Source of the DNA: Octadecabacter algicola
Lineage (GTDB): Bacteria > Pseudomonadota > Alphaproteobacteria > Rhodobacterales > Rhodobacteraceae
DNA length: 64,000 bases
NCBI RefSeq assembly: GCF_021532625.1
Contig: NZ_JAKGAR010000001.1
Location: 310,001 to 374,000 of the forward strand
Direction: 5' to 3'
This document shows, one piece after another, positions 51,307 through 60,936 of the stretch. Each line of letters starts with the position of its first letter. The first letter of the stretch is position 1. Under the pieces are notes generated by a model. The model did not search any database. It was not told where the DNA came from and saw nothing but the letters and a program-made list of their open reading frames with translations. A program made the translations under genes and the position numbers.

Positions 51307-53118
51307 ATGGATGTCGCAATTCTTTTCGGCATGGTCATTGCCTTGCTGGCAATTGGCGTGCCTATCGCGGTGGCGTTGGGGCTTTCGTCCACACTGTTCT
51401 TGTTGGCGTTTTCTGACAGTTCTTTGGCGTCTATCGCCCAGAGCATGTATCAGGCGATGGCGGGGCACTACACGCTTTTGGCGATCCCGTTCTTCATTCT
51501 AGCCTCGTCGTTTATGTCGACGGGTGGGGTGGCGCGCCGCATCATCGAGTTCGCCATCGCCGTAATCGGCCATGTGCGCGGCGGTTTGGCGATTGCGGGT
51601 GTTCTGGCCTGTATGTTGTTTGCTGCCTTGTCAGGGTCATCCCCAGCGACTGTTGTCGCGGTCGGGTCGATCGTAATCGCGGGCATGGTCAAATCCGGCT
51701 ATTCCAAAGACTTCGCCGCTGGCGTTATCTGTAACGCGGGTACGCTGGGTATCCTGATCCCACCGTCTATCGTGATGGTTGTTTATGCGTCCGCGACGGA
51801 TGTGTCCGTGGGTCGGATGTTTCTTGCTGGTGTGATTCCGGGCCTGTTGGCAGGCATCATGTTGATGGTGACAATCTATGTCATTGCCCGCGTGAAAAAC
51901 CTGCCAAAGGGCGAATGGCTGGGCTTCGAGCAAGTATTCTCCACGATCTTAGATGCGTCATGGGGCCTGTTCTTGATGGTCGTGATCCTTGGCGGCATCT
52001 ACGGTGGTGTGTTTACACCGACCGAAGCGGCTGCAATTGCATCTATCTACGCCTTTATCGTTTCGATCTTTATCTACCGCGATATGGGGCCGCTGAAGGG
52101 TAAGTCTTGGTTGCCTGAAAGTGACGCTGACCTTGGTCTGCTTGGCCTGCGGGTGTGGGGCTTCACGTTGGTGACGTTCATCCTGTATGCGATTGGGTGT
52201 TTCATGTTCGGGGCACCGATGTGGATCGCATTCGCGGCCGCAGGTGTGTTCTTTGTCGTCGCATTGATTTTGGCAATGCTGATGTCCAAGGCGGTTCCTG
52301 CGGGGCAGGGCATGAATCTTGCATTTATTGCAGTGGCACTATTGGGCGTGGTTCCGATGATCTATGCGATCTTCAAGGTTATCGCGTCTGATGCGACGGT
52401 GTTGTTTGCGCTTATCCAATCCCTTGGTGCAGTATTTATTCTGCTTCTTCCGCCTGCGGTGTTTACGTTCTCATTGGTGCGCGGTGCGCAGCGGTTGGAT
52501 CATGCAGGCGGCAGTTTTGGGCAGTCGATGATTGTTGGTGGGCGTAACCTTGTGCGCGCGAACGTCGAGAACGTGATTTATGCGATCCCGTCGCTGTTTC
52601 ACCGCGATACGAAGGCGACCTTGCTTGAGGCCGGTAAGTTGACCATCATGCTGATGTTCATCATCGCAAACGCTTTGATCTTGAAACATGTTCTTACGGA
52701 CGAACAGATCCCGCAGCACATCACTGAGGCCATGTTGGCGGCAGGATTAGGGCCGATCACGTTCCTGATTATCGTAAACATCATTCTGTTGATTGGTGGT
52801 CAGTTCATGGAACCATCAGGATTGATTGTGATCGTTGCACCGTTGGTGTTCCCAATTGCAATTCAGCTGGGCATTGATCCGATCCACCTTGGAATCATTA
52901 TGGTGGTGAACATGGAAATCGGGATGATTACACCGCCTGTTGGTTTGAACCTGTTCGTGACATCTGGCGTTGCCAATATGTCCATGATGCGGGTTGTTCG
53001 TGCGGCGTTGCCATTCTTGGCCGTGTTGTTCGTGTTCTTGATCATGGTGACCTACATTCCGTGGCTTTCCACGATGTTGCCAACGGCCTATATGGGGCCC
53101 GAGATTATCACCAACTGA
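51307..53118 (+). CDS. dctM: TRAP transporter large permease DctM, enlarged
   Basis: A 603-residue inner-membrane subunit that couples Na+ entry to C4-dicarboxylate uptake. The two typical halves are present: AIPFFILASSFMSTGGVARRIIEF, GSSPATVVAVGSI and TPTEAAAIASIYA in the first, and LTIMLMFIIANALILKHVLTDE, GQFMEPSGLIVIVAPLVFPIA and ITPPVGLNLFV in the second. Between them (about residues 261-433) lies an insert of about 170 residues with several extra hydrophobic segments, making the protein much longer than the usual 430. It is the last gene of the dct operon and ends at a strong terminator. Confidence 0.93.
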   Translation: MDVAILFGMVIALLAIGVPIAVALGLSSTLFLLAFSDSSLASIAQSMYQAMAGHYTLLAIPFFILASSFMSTGGVARRIIEFAIAVIGHVRGGLAIAGVLACMLFAALSGSSPATVVAVGSIVIAGMVKSGYSKDFAAGVICNAGTLGILIPPSIVMVVYASATDVSVGRMFLAGVIPGLLAGIMLMVTIYVIARVKNLPKGEWLGFEQVFSTILDASWGLFLMVVILGGIYGGVFTPTEAAAIASIYAFIVSIFIYRDMGPLKGKSWLPESDADLGLLGLRVWGFTLVTFILYAIGCFMFGAPMWIAFAAAGVFFVVALILAMLMSKAVPAGQGMNLAFIAVALLGVVPMIYAIFKVIASDATVLFALIQSLGAVFILLLPPAVFTFSLVRGAQRLDHAGGSFGQSMIVGGRNLVRANVENVIYAIPSLFHRDTKATLLEAGKLTIMLMFIIANALILKHVLTDEQIPQHITEAMLAAGLGPITFLIIVNIILLIGGQFMEPSGLIVIVAPLVFPIAIQLGIDPIHLGIIMVVNMEIGMITPPVGLNLFVTSGVANMSMMRVVRAALPFLAVLFVFLIMVTYIPWLSTMLPTAYMGPEIITN

Positions 53119-53160
53119 TCCAAAGGTGCGCTTCCGCGCGCCCTTGATCCTGAAAACTGA

Positions 53161-53195
53161 AAAGCGACGCCACATGGTTGGGGCGTCGCTTTTTG
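53161..53195 (+). terminator. Terminator after dctM, shared with tpiA
   Basis: Eleven-base perfect stem AAAGCGACGCC / GGCGTCGCTTT with T-run on the plus strand and TTTTCAGTTTT on the minus strand, between the converging dctM and tpiA genes. It is likely bidirectional. Confidence 0.85.
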
Positions 53196-53223
53196 TTTGG
53201 GTCGTTGGCTGTCTTAGTGCGCG

Positions 53224-53958
53224 TTAGGCGCTAGCCTCGAGGGCCGTAATGATCGGGGAGAAGTCCGTAGCCTTAAGGGATGCACCGCCAACAAGCGCAC
53301 CATCCACGTTGGCCAACGCAAAAATTTCATCCGCGTTTGAGGCCTTTACCGAGCCGCCGTAAAGAAGACGCATGGCGCTGCCCTCGGCCCCGAAACGGGC
53401 TTCAAGGTGGACACGAAGGGCTGCGTGAACCGCACTGATTTCCTCGGCAGTTGGGGTCAGGCCTGTGCCAATCGCCCAGATCGGCTCGTAAGCGATTGTA
53501 GTTGTTTCAGCCGTCGCCGCGTCCGGGATGGATTGATCCATCTGCGCACGTAGAATGTCGAGGGTTTCACCTGCGCGATACTGGGCTTCGCTTTCCCCGA
53601 TACAAATGATGACATGCAAGCCCGCGTTCCAGCCAGCGGTGGCTTTTGATGCGATTAATGCGTCGTCTTCATTGTGGTCAGTTCGGCGTTCAGAGTGCCC
53701 AGTAATGACGTAAGTCGCGCCAGTGTCCGCGATCATCGCCGCCGAGATGTCGCCAGTGTACGCCCCTGAGGAGGACGGATGACAGTCTTCGCCGCCGATG
53801 CTGAGGCCCGTGTCGGCCATTCGGCTAAGAAGCGTCGCGGGACCACAGATCACCACATCAACAGATGCATCTCCATGTTGATCCGCCAAGGCGTTCAGTT
53901 GCGGCAGGTCCGCACTGGTGCCGTTCATTTTCCAATTTCCTGCAACAAGTTTGCGCAT
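53224..53958 (-). CDS. tpiA: Triose-phosphate isomerase
   Basis: A 244-residue TIM-barrel enzyme interconverting dihydroxyacetone phosphate and glyceraldehyde 3-phosphate. Start MRKLVAGNWKMNG (with catalytic Lys) at 53958 has a GGGGAGAG ribosome binding site; the longer frame to 54147 is discounted. The catalytic His and Glu are in ITGHSERR and AYEPIWAIGTG. The phosphate loop LLYGGSVKASNADE is intact. It is divergent from the 2-oxoglutarate oxygenase gene, 65 bases away. Confidence 0.97.
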   Translation of the reverse strand: MRKLVAGNWKMNGTSADLPQLNALADQHGDASVDVVICGPATLLSRMADTGLSIGGEDCHPSSSGAYTGDISAAMIADTGATYVITGHSERRTDHNEDDALIASKATAGWNAGLHVIICIGESEAQYRAGETLDILRAQMDQSIPDAATAETTTIAYEPIWAIGTGLTPTAEEISAVHAALRVHLEARFGAEGSAMRLLYGGSVKASNADEIFALANVDGALVGGASLKATDFSPIITALEASA

Positions 53959-54023
53959 CTCACTCTCCCCATTCTGTTTGTCATGATGTAGCAAGCCGCA
54001 AGCAAAGACGAAAGGGCAGGCCC

Positions 54024-54935
54024 GTGACCGAGACATCAATCCCCAGAATAGACGCAGAGGCATTTCTTGCCGGAGATTTGGCTGTGATCGAAGAGGTCCG
54101 CGTGGCCGCAAAGGAAATTGGGTTTTTGACGCTGTACAACACGCCAATTCCGACCGCTGACATTGCCGAGGTTTTTGCGACCTATGCTGCGTTCTTCAAG
54201 CAACCCGCGGCGCAAAAAGAAGCGGTTAATATGGCGAACACGGGGTCCAACCGCGGGTGGGGCGCTGCTGGATCAGAACAAGTCGATCCGGATGCAAACC
54301 CTGATTACAAGCAGGTGTTTGATTGCGGATTTGAGGTTAAGGGCTCGGACCTGCCAAGCTATGCGCCGAATTTGTGGCCTGATGAACCGGCAGAATTCAA
54401 GGTCATCATCGAGAACTACTACGCCCGTGCATTGGCATTTGCGGGTGATCTTTTGGCGGCGCTTGCTGGCGCAATTGGCGAAGACGCAGGTTACTTCAAA
54501 GAACAGTTCGATCAGCCCATGGCTTTGCTGCGCGGGAATTATTACCCGCCACGTCCGGCTGATGCGGGCGCAAAGGACTTCGGGATCGCAACACACACGG
54601 ATTACGGCTGCCTTACGCTTTTGGCGATGGACGGCACACCGGGTCTCGAGGTGCGCAAACGGGGCGGGGGCTGGTATCCTGTGTCTGCACCTGTTGGTGA
54701 GTTTGTGATCAACTTCGGCGAGATGTTAGAAATGTGGACCCAAAAACGCGTTGTCGCCACACCGCACCGCGTGATTGGTGGAACGCAGGAACGCCTTTCT
54801 ATCCCGATGTTCTTCAACCCGAATGCCGATACCAACGTCGCGCCGGCTGGTTCCGGAGAGGTCATTCGTGCAGTTGATCATTTACAAAAGCGGTTCGATG
54901 AAACCTACCTGCACTTACAAGATGACGACGACTAG
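54024..54935 (+). CDS. 2-oxoglutarate/Fe(II) oxygenase, isopenicillin N synthase-like
   Basis: A 303-residue non-haem iron oxygenase. The iron ligands are H191 and D193 (THTDYG) and H248 (TPHRV); the 2-oxoglutarate-binding Arg is R257 in QERLSIPMFFNPN. The N-terminal DIOX_N-like domain (IPRIDAEAFL ... EIGFLTLYNTPIP) is present. I chose the GTG at 54024, which has GAAAGGG upstream; the longer frame overlaps tpiA. Members hydroxylate or desaturate small molecules; the substrate here is unknown. It converges on the TfoX N-domain gene with three bases between them. Confidence 0.88.
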   Translation: MTETSIPRIDAEAFLAGDLAVIEEVRVAAKEIGFLTLYNTPIPTADIAEVFATYAAFFKQPAAQKEAVNMANTGSNRGWGAAGSEQVDPDANPDYKQVFDCGFEVKGSDLPSYAPNLWPDEPAEFKVIIENYYARALAFAGDLLAALAGAIGEDAGYFKEQFDQPMALLRGNYYPPRPADAGAKDFGIATHTDYGCLTLLAMDGTPGLEVRKRGGGWYPVSAPVGEFVINFGEMLEMWTQKRVVATPHRVIGGTQERLSIPMFFNPNADTNVAPAGSGEVIRAVDHLQKRFDETYLHLQDDDD

Positions 54936-54938
54936 ACG

Positions 54939-55265
54939 TTAAAGAAACGTGAGGGCGCGTCGCGCAAGATCGCAGGCTTCTTCAGGGTCATCCAGCGCGC
55001 TGTCTGGCAGTTTCCAATAGGGCATCGCCGTGGGTTTCGCTGCGCCGTCTCGCTGATAGGTCCAACGGGTTAGACGCATGGCATCAAGCGTGTCTTTGAA
55101 CGCGCCATCGCCTTTGATCATGACGCCGAAATCCGAATGCACGATCGCAAAGATGGTGCCCTCAGAATAAAGGCACAGCCCGCCCATCATTTTACGCGTT
55201 GTAAGAGGGCCAAGTCCCGAGAAAAGATCAGTCGCGAATTGGATGTCTTCCTCGGATACGGCCAT
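54939..55265 (-). CDS. TfoX/Sxy N-terminal domain protein
   Basis: A 108-residue protein formed of the TfoX N-terminal domain only: DIQFATDLFSGLGPLTTRKMMGGLCLYSEGTIFAIV, then the KGDGAFKD and YWKLPDSALDDPEEACDLARRAL segments. The Met at 55265 fits the domain; the longer frame to 55388 runs into the IscA/SufA-type gene. The matching TfoX C-domain is a separate gene at 1767-2093. It lies four bases after the IscA/SufA-type gene on the same strand, so they are likely co-transcribed. The role in alphaproteobacteria is unclear; a competence link should not be assumed. Confidence 0.85.
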   Translation of the reverse strand: MAVSEEDIQFATDLFSGLGPLTTRKMMGGLCLYSEGTIFAIVHSDFGVMIKGDGAFKDTLDAMRLTRWTYQRDGAAKPTAMPYWKLPDSALDDPEEACDLARRALTFL

Positions 55266-55269
55266 ATTG

Positions 55270-55635
55270 TTATCCGTTAGGGACGAGGCTGTCGTCGAAC
55301 TTGATTGATTCACCGCAGCCGCATGCCTCGGAGACATTGGGGTTTTTGAACTTGAAACCCGCTTCCAAAAGGCTGACTTCGTAATCAATCTCAGTGCCGA
55401 ACAGGAACATTTGTGCCATTGGCGCGATCATCACGCGCGCGCCTTCTTGTTCGACAACTTCGTCAAGGGGATCTACGTCGCTGACGTATTCCATGGTGTA
55501 TTCCATGCCAGCACAGCCGCCTTTTTTGACGCCAATGCGCAATCCTTGCGTGCCGTCTTTTGCCATAAGTTTGGCGATCTGTGTGGCGGCTTTGTCAGTA
55601 ATCGTGACAGCTTGTTTTCCGGGAATGCCGAACAT
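55270..55635 (-). CDS. HesB/IscA/SufA family iron-sulfur assembly protein
   Basis: A 121-residue A-type Fe-S carrier with the three conserved Cys residues: C41 in KKGGCAGMEY and C105/C107 in ACGCGES. It carries assembled clusters from the scaffold to target proteins. The start MFGIPGKQAVTITDKAATQI is preceded by AAGGAGA. It fits with SufE (19982) and SufT (57129) elsewhere in the window. IscA, SufA or ErpA cannot be told apart by reading alone. Confidence 0.93.
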   Translation of the reverse strand: MFGIPGKQAVTITDKAATQIAKLMAKDGTQGLRIGVKKGGCAGMEYTMEYVSDVDPLDEVVEQEGARVMIAPMAQMFLFGTEIDYEVSLLEAGFKFKNPNVSEACGCGESIKFDDSLVPNG

Positions 55636-55680
55636 GCGCGGTCTCCTTTGGGTTCAATTTAGGGCGCGGCGCGCGTTATC

Positions 55681-56379
55681 TCAAGAGGGCGGAAGCAGGG
55701 TTAGGGCATATTGGGTGAGCAGGGCCGCACAAATGGCCCAGCCAAACGAGGCCAATGTGCCGATAATAACATATTCTGCCGTGCGTTGATCGCGCGACGC
55801 GGTGCCAAATCGCAGTACAGATTTCGCCCCTACAAGAAAGCCCACGCCAAGGGGCAGGCCGGTGAGGATGAACACGAAGATCAGCCCACGTTCCAGCAGA
55901 CCAATTTGGCGCCCGCCGTCACGTAACCCGTTGTTGCGGATGCGCATGCTGTGGGGTTTCATCAACAAGGCGACTGTGTGTTGCCCCGCGATGAGCGTCA
56001 CGATGGCACCGGTTGCTATAATCATCGCGGGCAATGCCTGCGGGTAGGCGGCCCACTGGCCCGTTGCCCAAAGCTGGGGGGCATAGAAGGCGACTGCGGC
56101 TATTGTGACGACATGTGCGGCCTGATCGACGGCAAAGGCCGTCATGCCGCGGAAATTCCCGTTGGTTTTGATGCAATCGATAACAGCATGGGCGGCCGTC
56201 AATGCCAAGATTTCGGGGGCGGTTAAGTGCCCTGTTGCCGCTTGTGCCGTGGCCAACACCAGAGCGGCGTGTAACAGCATGACGCCCCCGTGGCGTTTGT
56301 GTTTGACCATCGCACCGGTTTGCAGAACGAAGTCGGCCAAGACGTGGGCGAACAGGAGGGCGGTGAAGGTTTCTATCAT
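55681..56379 (-). CDS. DUF3307 membrane protein
   Basis: A 232-residue inner-membrane protein with about six helices. The N-terminal part is typical of DUF3307: ALLFAHVLADFVLQTGAMVKHKR, LLHAALVLATAQ and AAHAVIDCIK, with conserved His and Asp residues inside the membrane. The start overlaps the SatD-like gene stop by ATGA, so both are translated together. DUF3307 proteins are often paired with SatD-like proteins, as I recall, but neither function is established. The pair appears to be controlled by the repeats upstream of the SatD-like gene. Confidence 0.85.
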   Translation of the reverse strand: MIETFTALLFAHVLADFVLQTGAMVKHKRHGGVMLLHAALVLATAQAATGHLTAPEILALTAAHAVIDCIKTNGNFRGMTAFAVDQAAHVVTIAAVAFYAPQLWATGQWAAYPQALPAMIIATGAIVTLIAGQHTVALLMKPHSMRIRNNGLRDGGRQIGLLERGLIFVFILTGLPLGVGFLVGAKSVLRFGTASRDQRTAEYVIIGTLASFGWAICAALLTQYALTLLPPS

Positions 56380-57026
56380 TGGCGGCTTTCCTCTTCACTC
56401 ACTCTGATAGCCTCAAGCAAAAACCGTGAACGAGCGCCGTCTAGTGACTTTTTTACGGATTGGCGTGACTTGCCGATTGTCTTAGCGAGAGACGTATAAG
56501 TTAATTCCTCGGACGTTCGTAGTACTTTTGAAATGTCGGCCGCTTGAGTTGGCGTCCAATCAAATGAAAGTCCATCGGCCAAAGTTAGTGCCGCATGGTT
56601 TGGGCCATGGTCGCTATGAGCCCATCGAAAAGCGCTTGTTTTATTTTCTCTGATTTCTTCTAGTAACGCACCAGAGGCCTTGAAAGCGGGACCAGTGATT
56701 TGGTTTAAGTCGGCTCCGTTCAAGAGAGGCCATGTCGCCTCATGCGTGGTGGCGACCGCCATGTAGCTATCAAAACCTGTACCGAGTCCTCGCAACACCG
56801 CTCTAAACAAAAGAACCGTTCTTAGTGTGAAAGACGAATTAGTAAGAGCGACTTGCCAACCATCTCCTCTGTGGGGGGAAAAGTGTAGCGGTGCGTTCTG
56901 CAACCTCGCTATGTCGTCTGCGGCATTGGATAAATGGAGGCTAGCTCGTTCTAGTTCAGATTGCGATAGTTGACTGGAATTTACCAAGTCGCCTGTAATA
57001 ACTGTGGATGCAATTGTTGGGTTCAT
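56376..57026 (-). CDS. SatD-like protein with C-terminal helix-turn-helix
   Basis: A 216-residue protein. The N-terminal part (TIASTVITGDLVNSSQLSQSELERA, SPHRGDGWQVAL, LLFRAVLRGLG) follows the SatD family pattern, which looks like a nucleotide-cyclase-like fold without clear catalytic residues. The C-terminus (LTYTSLAKTIGKSRQSVKKSLDGAR) is a likely DNA-binding helix-turn-helix. Base composition is visibly more AT-rich than its neighbours, with more TTA, AGT and TCT codons, hinting at transfer. Directly upstream of the start lie four related inverted repeats, so autoregulation of this gene and the coupled DUF3307 gene is a strong hypothesis. Confidence 0.75.
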   Translation of the reverse strand: MNPTIASTVITGDLVNSSQLSQSELERASLHLSNAADDIARLQNAPLHFSPHRGDGWQVALTNSSFTLRTVLLFRAVLRGLGTGFDSYMAVATTHEATWPLLNGADLNQITGPAFKASGALLEEIRENKTSAFRWAHSDHGPNHAALTLADGLSFDWTPTQAADISKVLRTSEELTYTSLAKTIGKSRQSVKKSLDGARSRFLLEAIRVSEEESRQ

Positions 57027-57127
57027 GCAGCCACAATAGCGTGCAGACGTAATAATGCAACTAATTTAGGTTGCTTTTTGAATTATGCACCCATTTTAGG
57101 GTGCTAAATGCAAGCTAAATGGCTTGC
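57027..57127. promoter_or_regulatory. Array of four 18-bp inverted-repeat operators
   Basis: Four 18-bp elements of the form GCAnnC-N6-GnnTGC: GCAGCCACAATAGCGTGC (57027), GCAACTAATTTAGGTTGC (57057), GCACCCATTTTAGGGTGC (57087) and GCAAGCTAAATGGCTTGC (57110). The first three start exactly 30 bases apart; the fourth is 23 bases further and is degenerate in the core but perfectly symmetrical. The array occupies the whole gap between the SatD-like start codon and the sufT stop, including the likely promoter. This looks like a cooperative operator for the SatD-like helix-turn-helix protein. Confidence 0.7.
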
Positions 57128-57128
57128 C

Positions 57129-57503
57129 CTACATGAACCCCAGTTCAAGGCGCGCTTCGTCTGACATCATCTCCATGCCCCATTGGGGTTCCCAGACCAG
57201 TTCGACATCTACTGTTTTGACGCCCGCCAGCGGTTCGATTGCTTCGGCGACCCAACCCGGCATTTCGCCCGCAACAGGACAACCCGGCGCGGTCAGGGAC
57301 ATGAGAACCTTAACTTCGTTCTCGTCATTGACCTGGATTGTATAGATCAACCCAAGGTCCAGAATATTTACTGGGATTTCAGGGTCATAGACCGTGCGAC
57401 ATGCTTCGACAATGTTGTCATAAAGCGGGTGATCTGTGCTCGATGGCTGGATCAGGGGTGTGCCTTCCATTGGTTCGGACTGAGGCGCGGTTTGATCGGT
57501 CAT
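57129..57503 (-). CDS. sufT: SufT/DUF59 iron-sulfur maturation factor
   Basis: A 124-residue protein of the MIP18/DUF59 family as found with Suf systems. Core motifs are IVEACRTVYDPEIPVNILDLGLIY, SLTAPGCPVAGEMP with the conserved Cys, and VELVWEPQWGMEMMSDEARLELG. The N-terminal 25 residues are a flexible extension. SufT helps mature Fe-S proteins under high demand in other bacteria. It stands alone, upstream of the SatD-like/DUF3307 pair on the minus strand. Confidence 0.9.
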   Translation of the reverse strand: MTDQTAPQSEPMEGTPLIQPSSTDHPLYDNIVEACRTVYDPEIPVNILDLGLIYTIQVNDENEVKVLMSLTAPGCPVAGEMPGWVAEAIEPLAGVKTVDVELVWEPQWGMEMMSDEARLELGFM

Positions 57504-59447
<1,944 letters not shown>

Positions 59448-59765
59448 CAGTTCACGCCCTAAAACCAGACGATTTTGGCATTTATCCCCAGTTTTGACAG
59501 ATTGCTGCCTTGCAGCGACCACGCCACGCTGGGGGCGTAGCGTTAACATCAAGACCGCGTGCCATCCGGATGTTCCGCACCGTCTGGGTGAGAACTACAG
59601 GAATCGCATTATTCATTTACCGTTTTTCATCAAATGTTCCGCAGCCAAGAGATGAACTCTGGTAGTTTGTTGACATAGCACAACCAGCGTTGGGTGCCCG
59701 CAAGGTGGGGTGGGGATTTTCTCGGTTAGCGCGCCCATGGGAAAAACGATCCTCTTGAATGCCTA
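59448..59765. other. Gene-free stretch carrying repeat copy A
   Basis: About 320 bases between the tgt-coupled gene and the terminator of the VPLPA-CTERM gene. Apart from the 46-bp repeat at 59482-59527 I see no gene or recognisable RNA. Confidence 0.4.
59482..59527. repeat. 46-bp repeat, copy A
   Basis: A 46-bp sequence starting TTATCCCCAGTTTTGACAG that recurs at 60754-60799 in direct orientation with two mismatches by eye. It contains a small hairpin, GCTGC-CTT-GCAGC. The two copies enclose the VPLPA-CTERM gene. It may be a dispersed intergenic repeat or a footprint of insertion by recombination. Confidence 0.85.
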
Positions 59766-59798
59766 AATGAAAAGAGGCGTCGTAAAACGACGCCTCTT
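59766..59798 (-). terminator. Terminator of the VPLPA-CTERM gene
   Basis: Twelve-base perfect stem AAGAGGCGTCGT / ACGACGCCTCTT with a 3-base loop, followed on the minus strand by TTCATTT. It lies 23 bases after the stop of the VPLPA-CTERM gene. Confidence 0.85.
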
Positions 59799-59821
59799 CA
59801 CATGAATTTCGTTATTAAGAC

Positions 59822-60475
59822 TTAAGCTGTCTTGCGACGTCGTGAGACCATCAAGCCACCGATCCCGCTGAGAAGCAACAGGCCGCCGGCTGGAAGTGGA
59901 ACCGCAGAAACTGACAATGGATCGTCGTTCAAAGAAAACGCACGGGCCGGTGAATAAGTCCTCCAATTGTCAAAGCTACCGCCATTCGACTCTGCGGTTC
60001 CGTCACTTGTAGAAGACGTTACCCAGTACAGGTCATCTCGGTCGAAATTTGTTGAAAGGTGGATGCCGAACCAATAATCAGTGGCACCCAGCGCTGAAAA
60101 CGTAGACGCAAGATCAAAATCGATTGCAAAGACATTGCTGCCGAACCCTGTGGTGATGCCAGTGTCAGTTACAGCGCCAACCGTCGCCGCGCCATTTGCG
60201 ACAATTGAATCAGGTGAACCTGCGAGATCGTCGAAAACCCAGTAATCGAATGCACCATCCCACACAGAAAGGTCGGTACCATATGCCGCGACAAAAACTG
60301 AGCCCCCAGTAATGTCGGAGTCAGCCGCCAGATTAAAGCTACTGGATTGAACCCATTGGGTCGTTTCATTTCCGGACGGGCTTGCGGCCACGTCGTTTTG
60401 ATACAATGTGGCTGCCTGTGAAGTAGCAGCTGTTAGTGCAAGTGCGGCAGAAGCCACAATCGTAGAAATCTTCAT
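59822..60475 (-). CDS. VPLPA-CTERM sorting domain protein
   Basis: A 217-residue exported protein. It has a signal peptide (MKISTIVASAALALTAATSQA), a beta-rich Ser/Asp/Gly domain of about 160 residues, and a C-terminal sorting signal: VPLPAGG, a hydrophobic helix (LLLLSGIGGLMV) and a basic end (SRRRKTA). This is the VPLPA form of PEP-CTERM signals handled by exosortase-like enzymes, which attach or release proteins at the cell surface. No exosortase is in the window. The gene has its own AT-rich promoter region and terminator and is flanked by the 46-bp repeats. The function of the domain is unknown. Confidence 0.88.
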   Translation of the reverse strand: MKISTIVASAALALTAATSQAATLYQNDVAASPSGNETTQWVQSSSFNLAADSDITGGSVFVAAYGTDLSVWDGAFDYWVFDDLAGSPDSIVANGAATVGAVTDTGITTGFGSNVFAIDFDLASTFSALGATDYWFGIHLSTNFDRDDLYWVTSSTSDGTAESNGGSFDNWRTYSPARAFSLNDDPLSVSAVPLPAGGLLLLSGIGGLMVSRRRKTA

Positions 60476-60680
60476 TGAATAATCCCCTAATATTATTTTC
60501 TATTTTCGTTAATTGAGGAAAGAGTAGGCGGATTAGTGCCGTTGGTCAATTTTCGAATAGGAATTTTCCATATTAGCTAAAGATTAACGATGATTGTTTC
60601 TCGATGTAGGACGATGCACAATTGGTGGGATTATTGTTGATCAACTAGGGTGTGATAAGGTGGAGCGTCTTCCTAAATCT

Positions 60681-60697
60681 ACAGGATTCGAACCTGC
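60681..60697 (-). other. tRNA T-arm-like remnant
   Basis: Minus-strand sequence GCAGG-TTCGAAT-CCTGT forms a five-pair stem with the canonical seven-base T-loop. The rest of a tRNA cloverleaf is not seen around it. It may be a leftover 3' tRNA end from an integration event, or chance. Confidence 0.35.
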
Positions 60698-60753
60698 GCC
60701 AAGCTGCCGGTGAAAGAACATGGCGTGCGGGCACATTCTGAACAATTCCCCAG

Positions 60754-60799
60754 TTATCCCCAATTTTGACGGATTGCTGCCTTGCAGCGACCACGCCAC
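60754..60799. repeat. 46-bp repeat, copy B
   Basis: Second copy of the 46-bp repeat at 59482-59527, in the same orientation, starting TTATCCCCAATTTTGACGG. It lies between the VPLPA-CTERM gene promoter side and the lon promoter. Confidence 0.85.
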
Positions 60800-60833
60800 A
60801 CAGGCAAAGTGTTGTGAACCTGAAACGGTGTTG

Positions 60834-60867
60834 GTTGAAAGCGGGCGAAAGACCCCCACATCTATAA
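60834..60867 (+). promoter_or_regulatory. Candidate heat-shock (RpoH) promoter of lon
   Basis: GTTGAAA at 60834 and CCCCACATCTATAA from 60854, with 13 bases between them, resemble the sigma-32 -35 (CTTGAAA) and -10 (CCCCATnTA) elements. It is 70 bases before the lon start. lon is a heat-shock gene in many Proteobacteria. The match is by eye. Confidence 0.5.
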
Positions 60868-60936
60868 GCCGAGACCGGAGATCAGTGCGTTGCCTACAAT
60901 TAGGGATCGCTGATCTTGCTAACAAAGGAAAAGAGC

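Noticed and set aside
59482-60799. Insertion sequence bounded by the 46-bp repeats
   Set aside because: The repeats are direct, not inverted, there is no transposase and no target-site duplication is visible.
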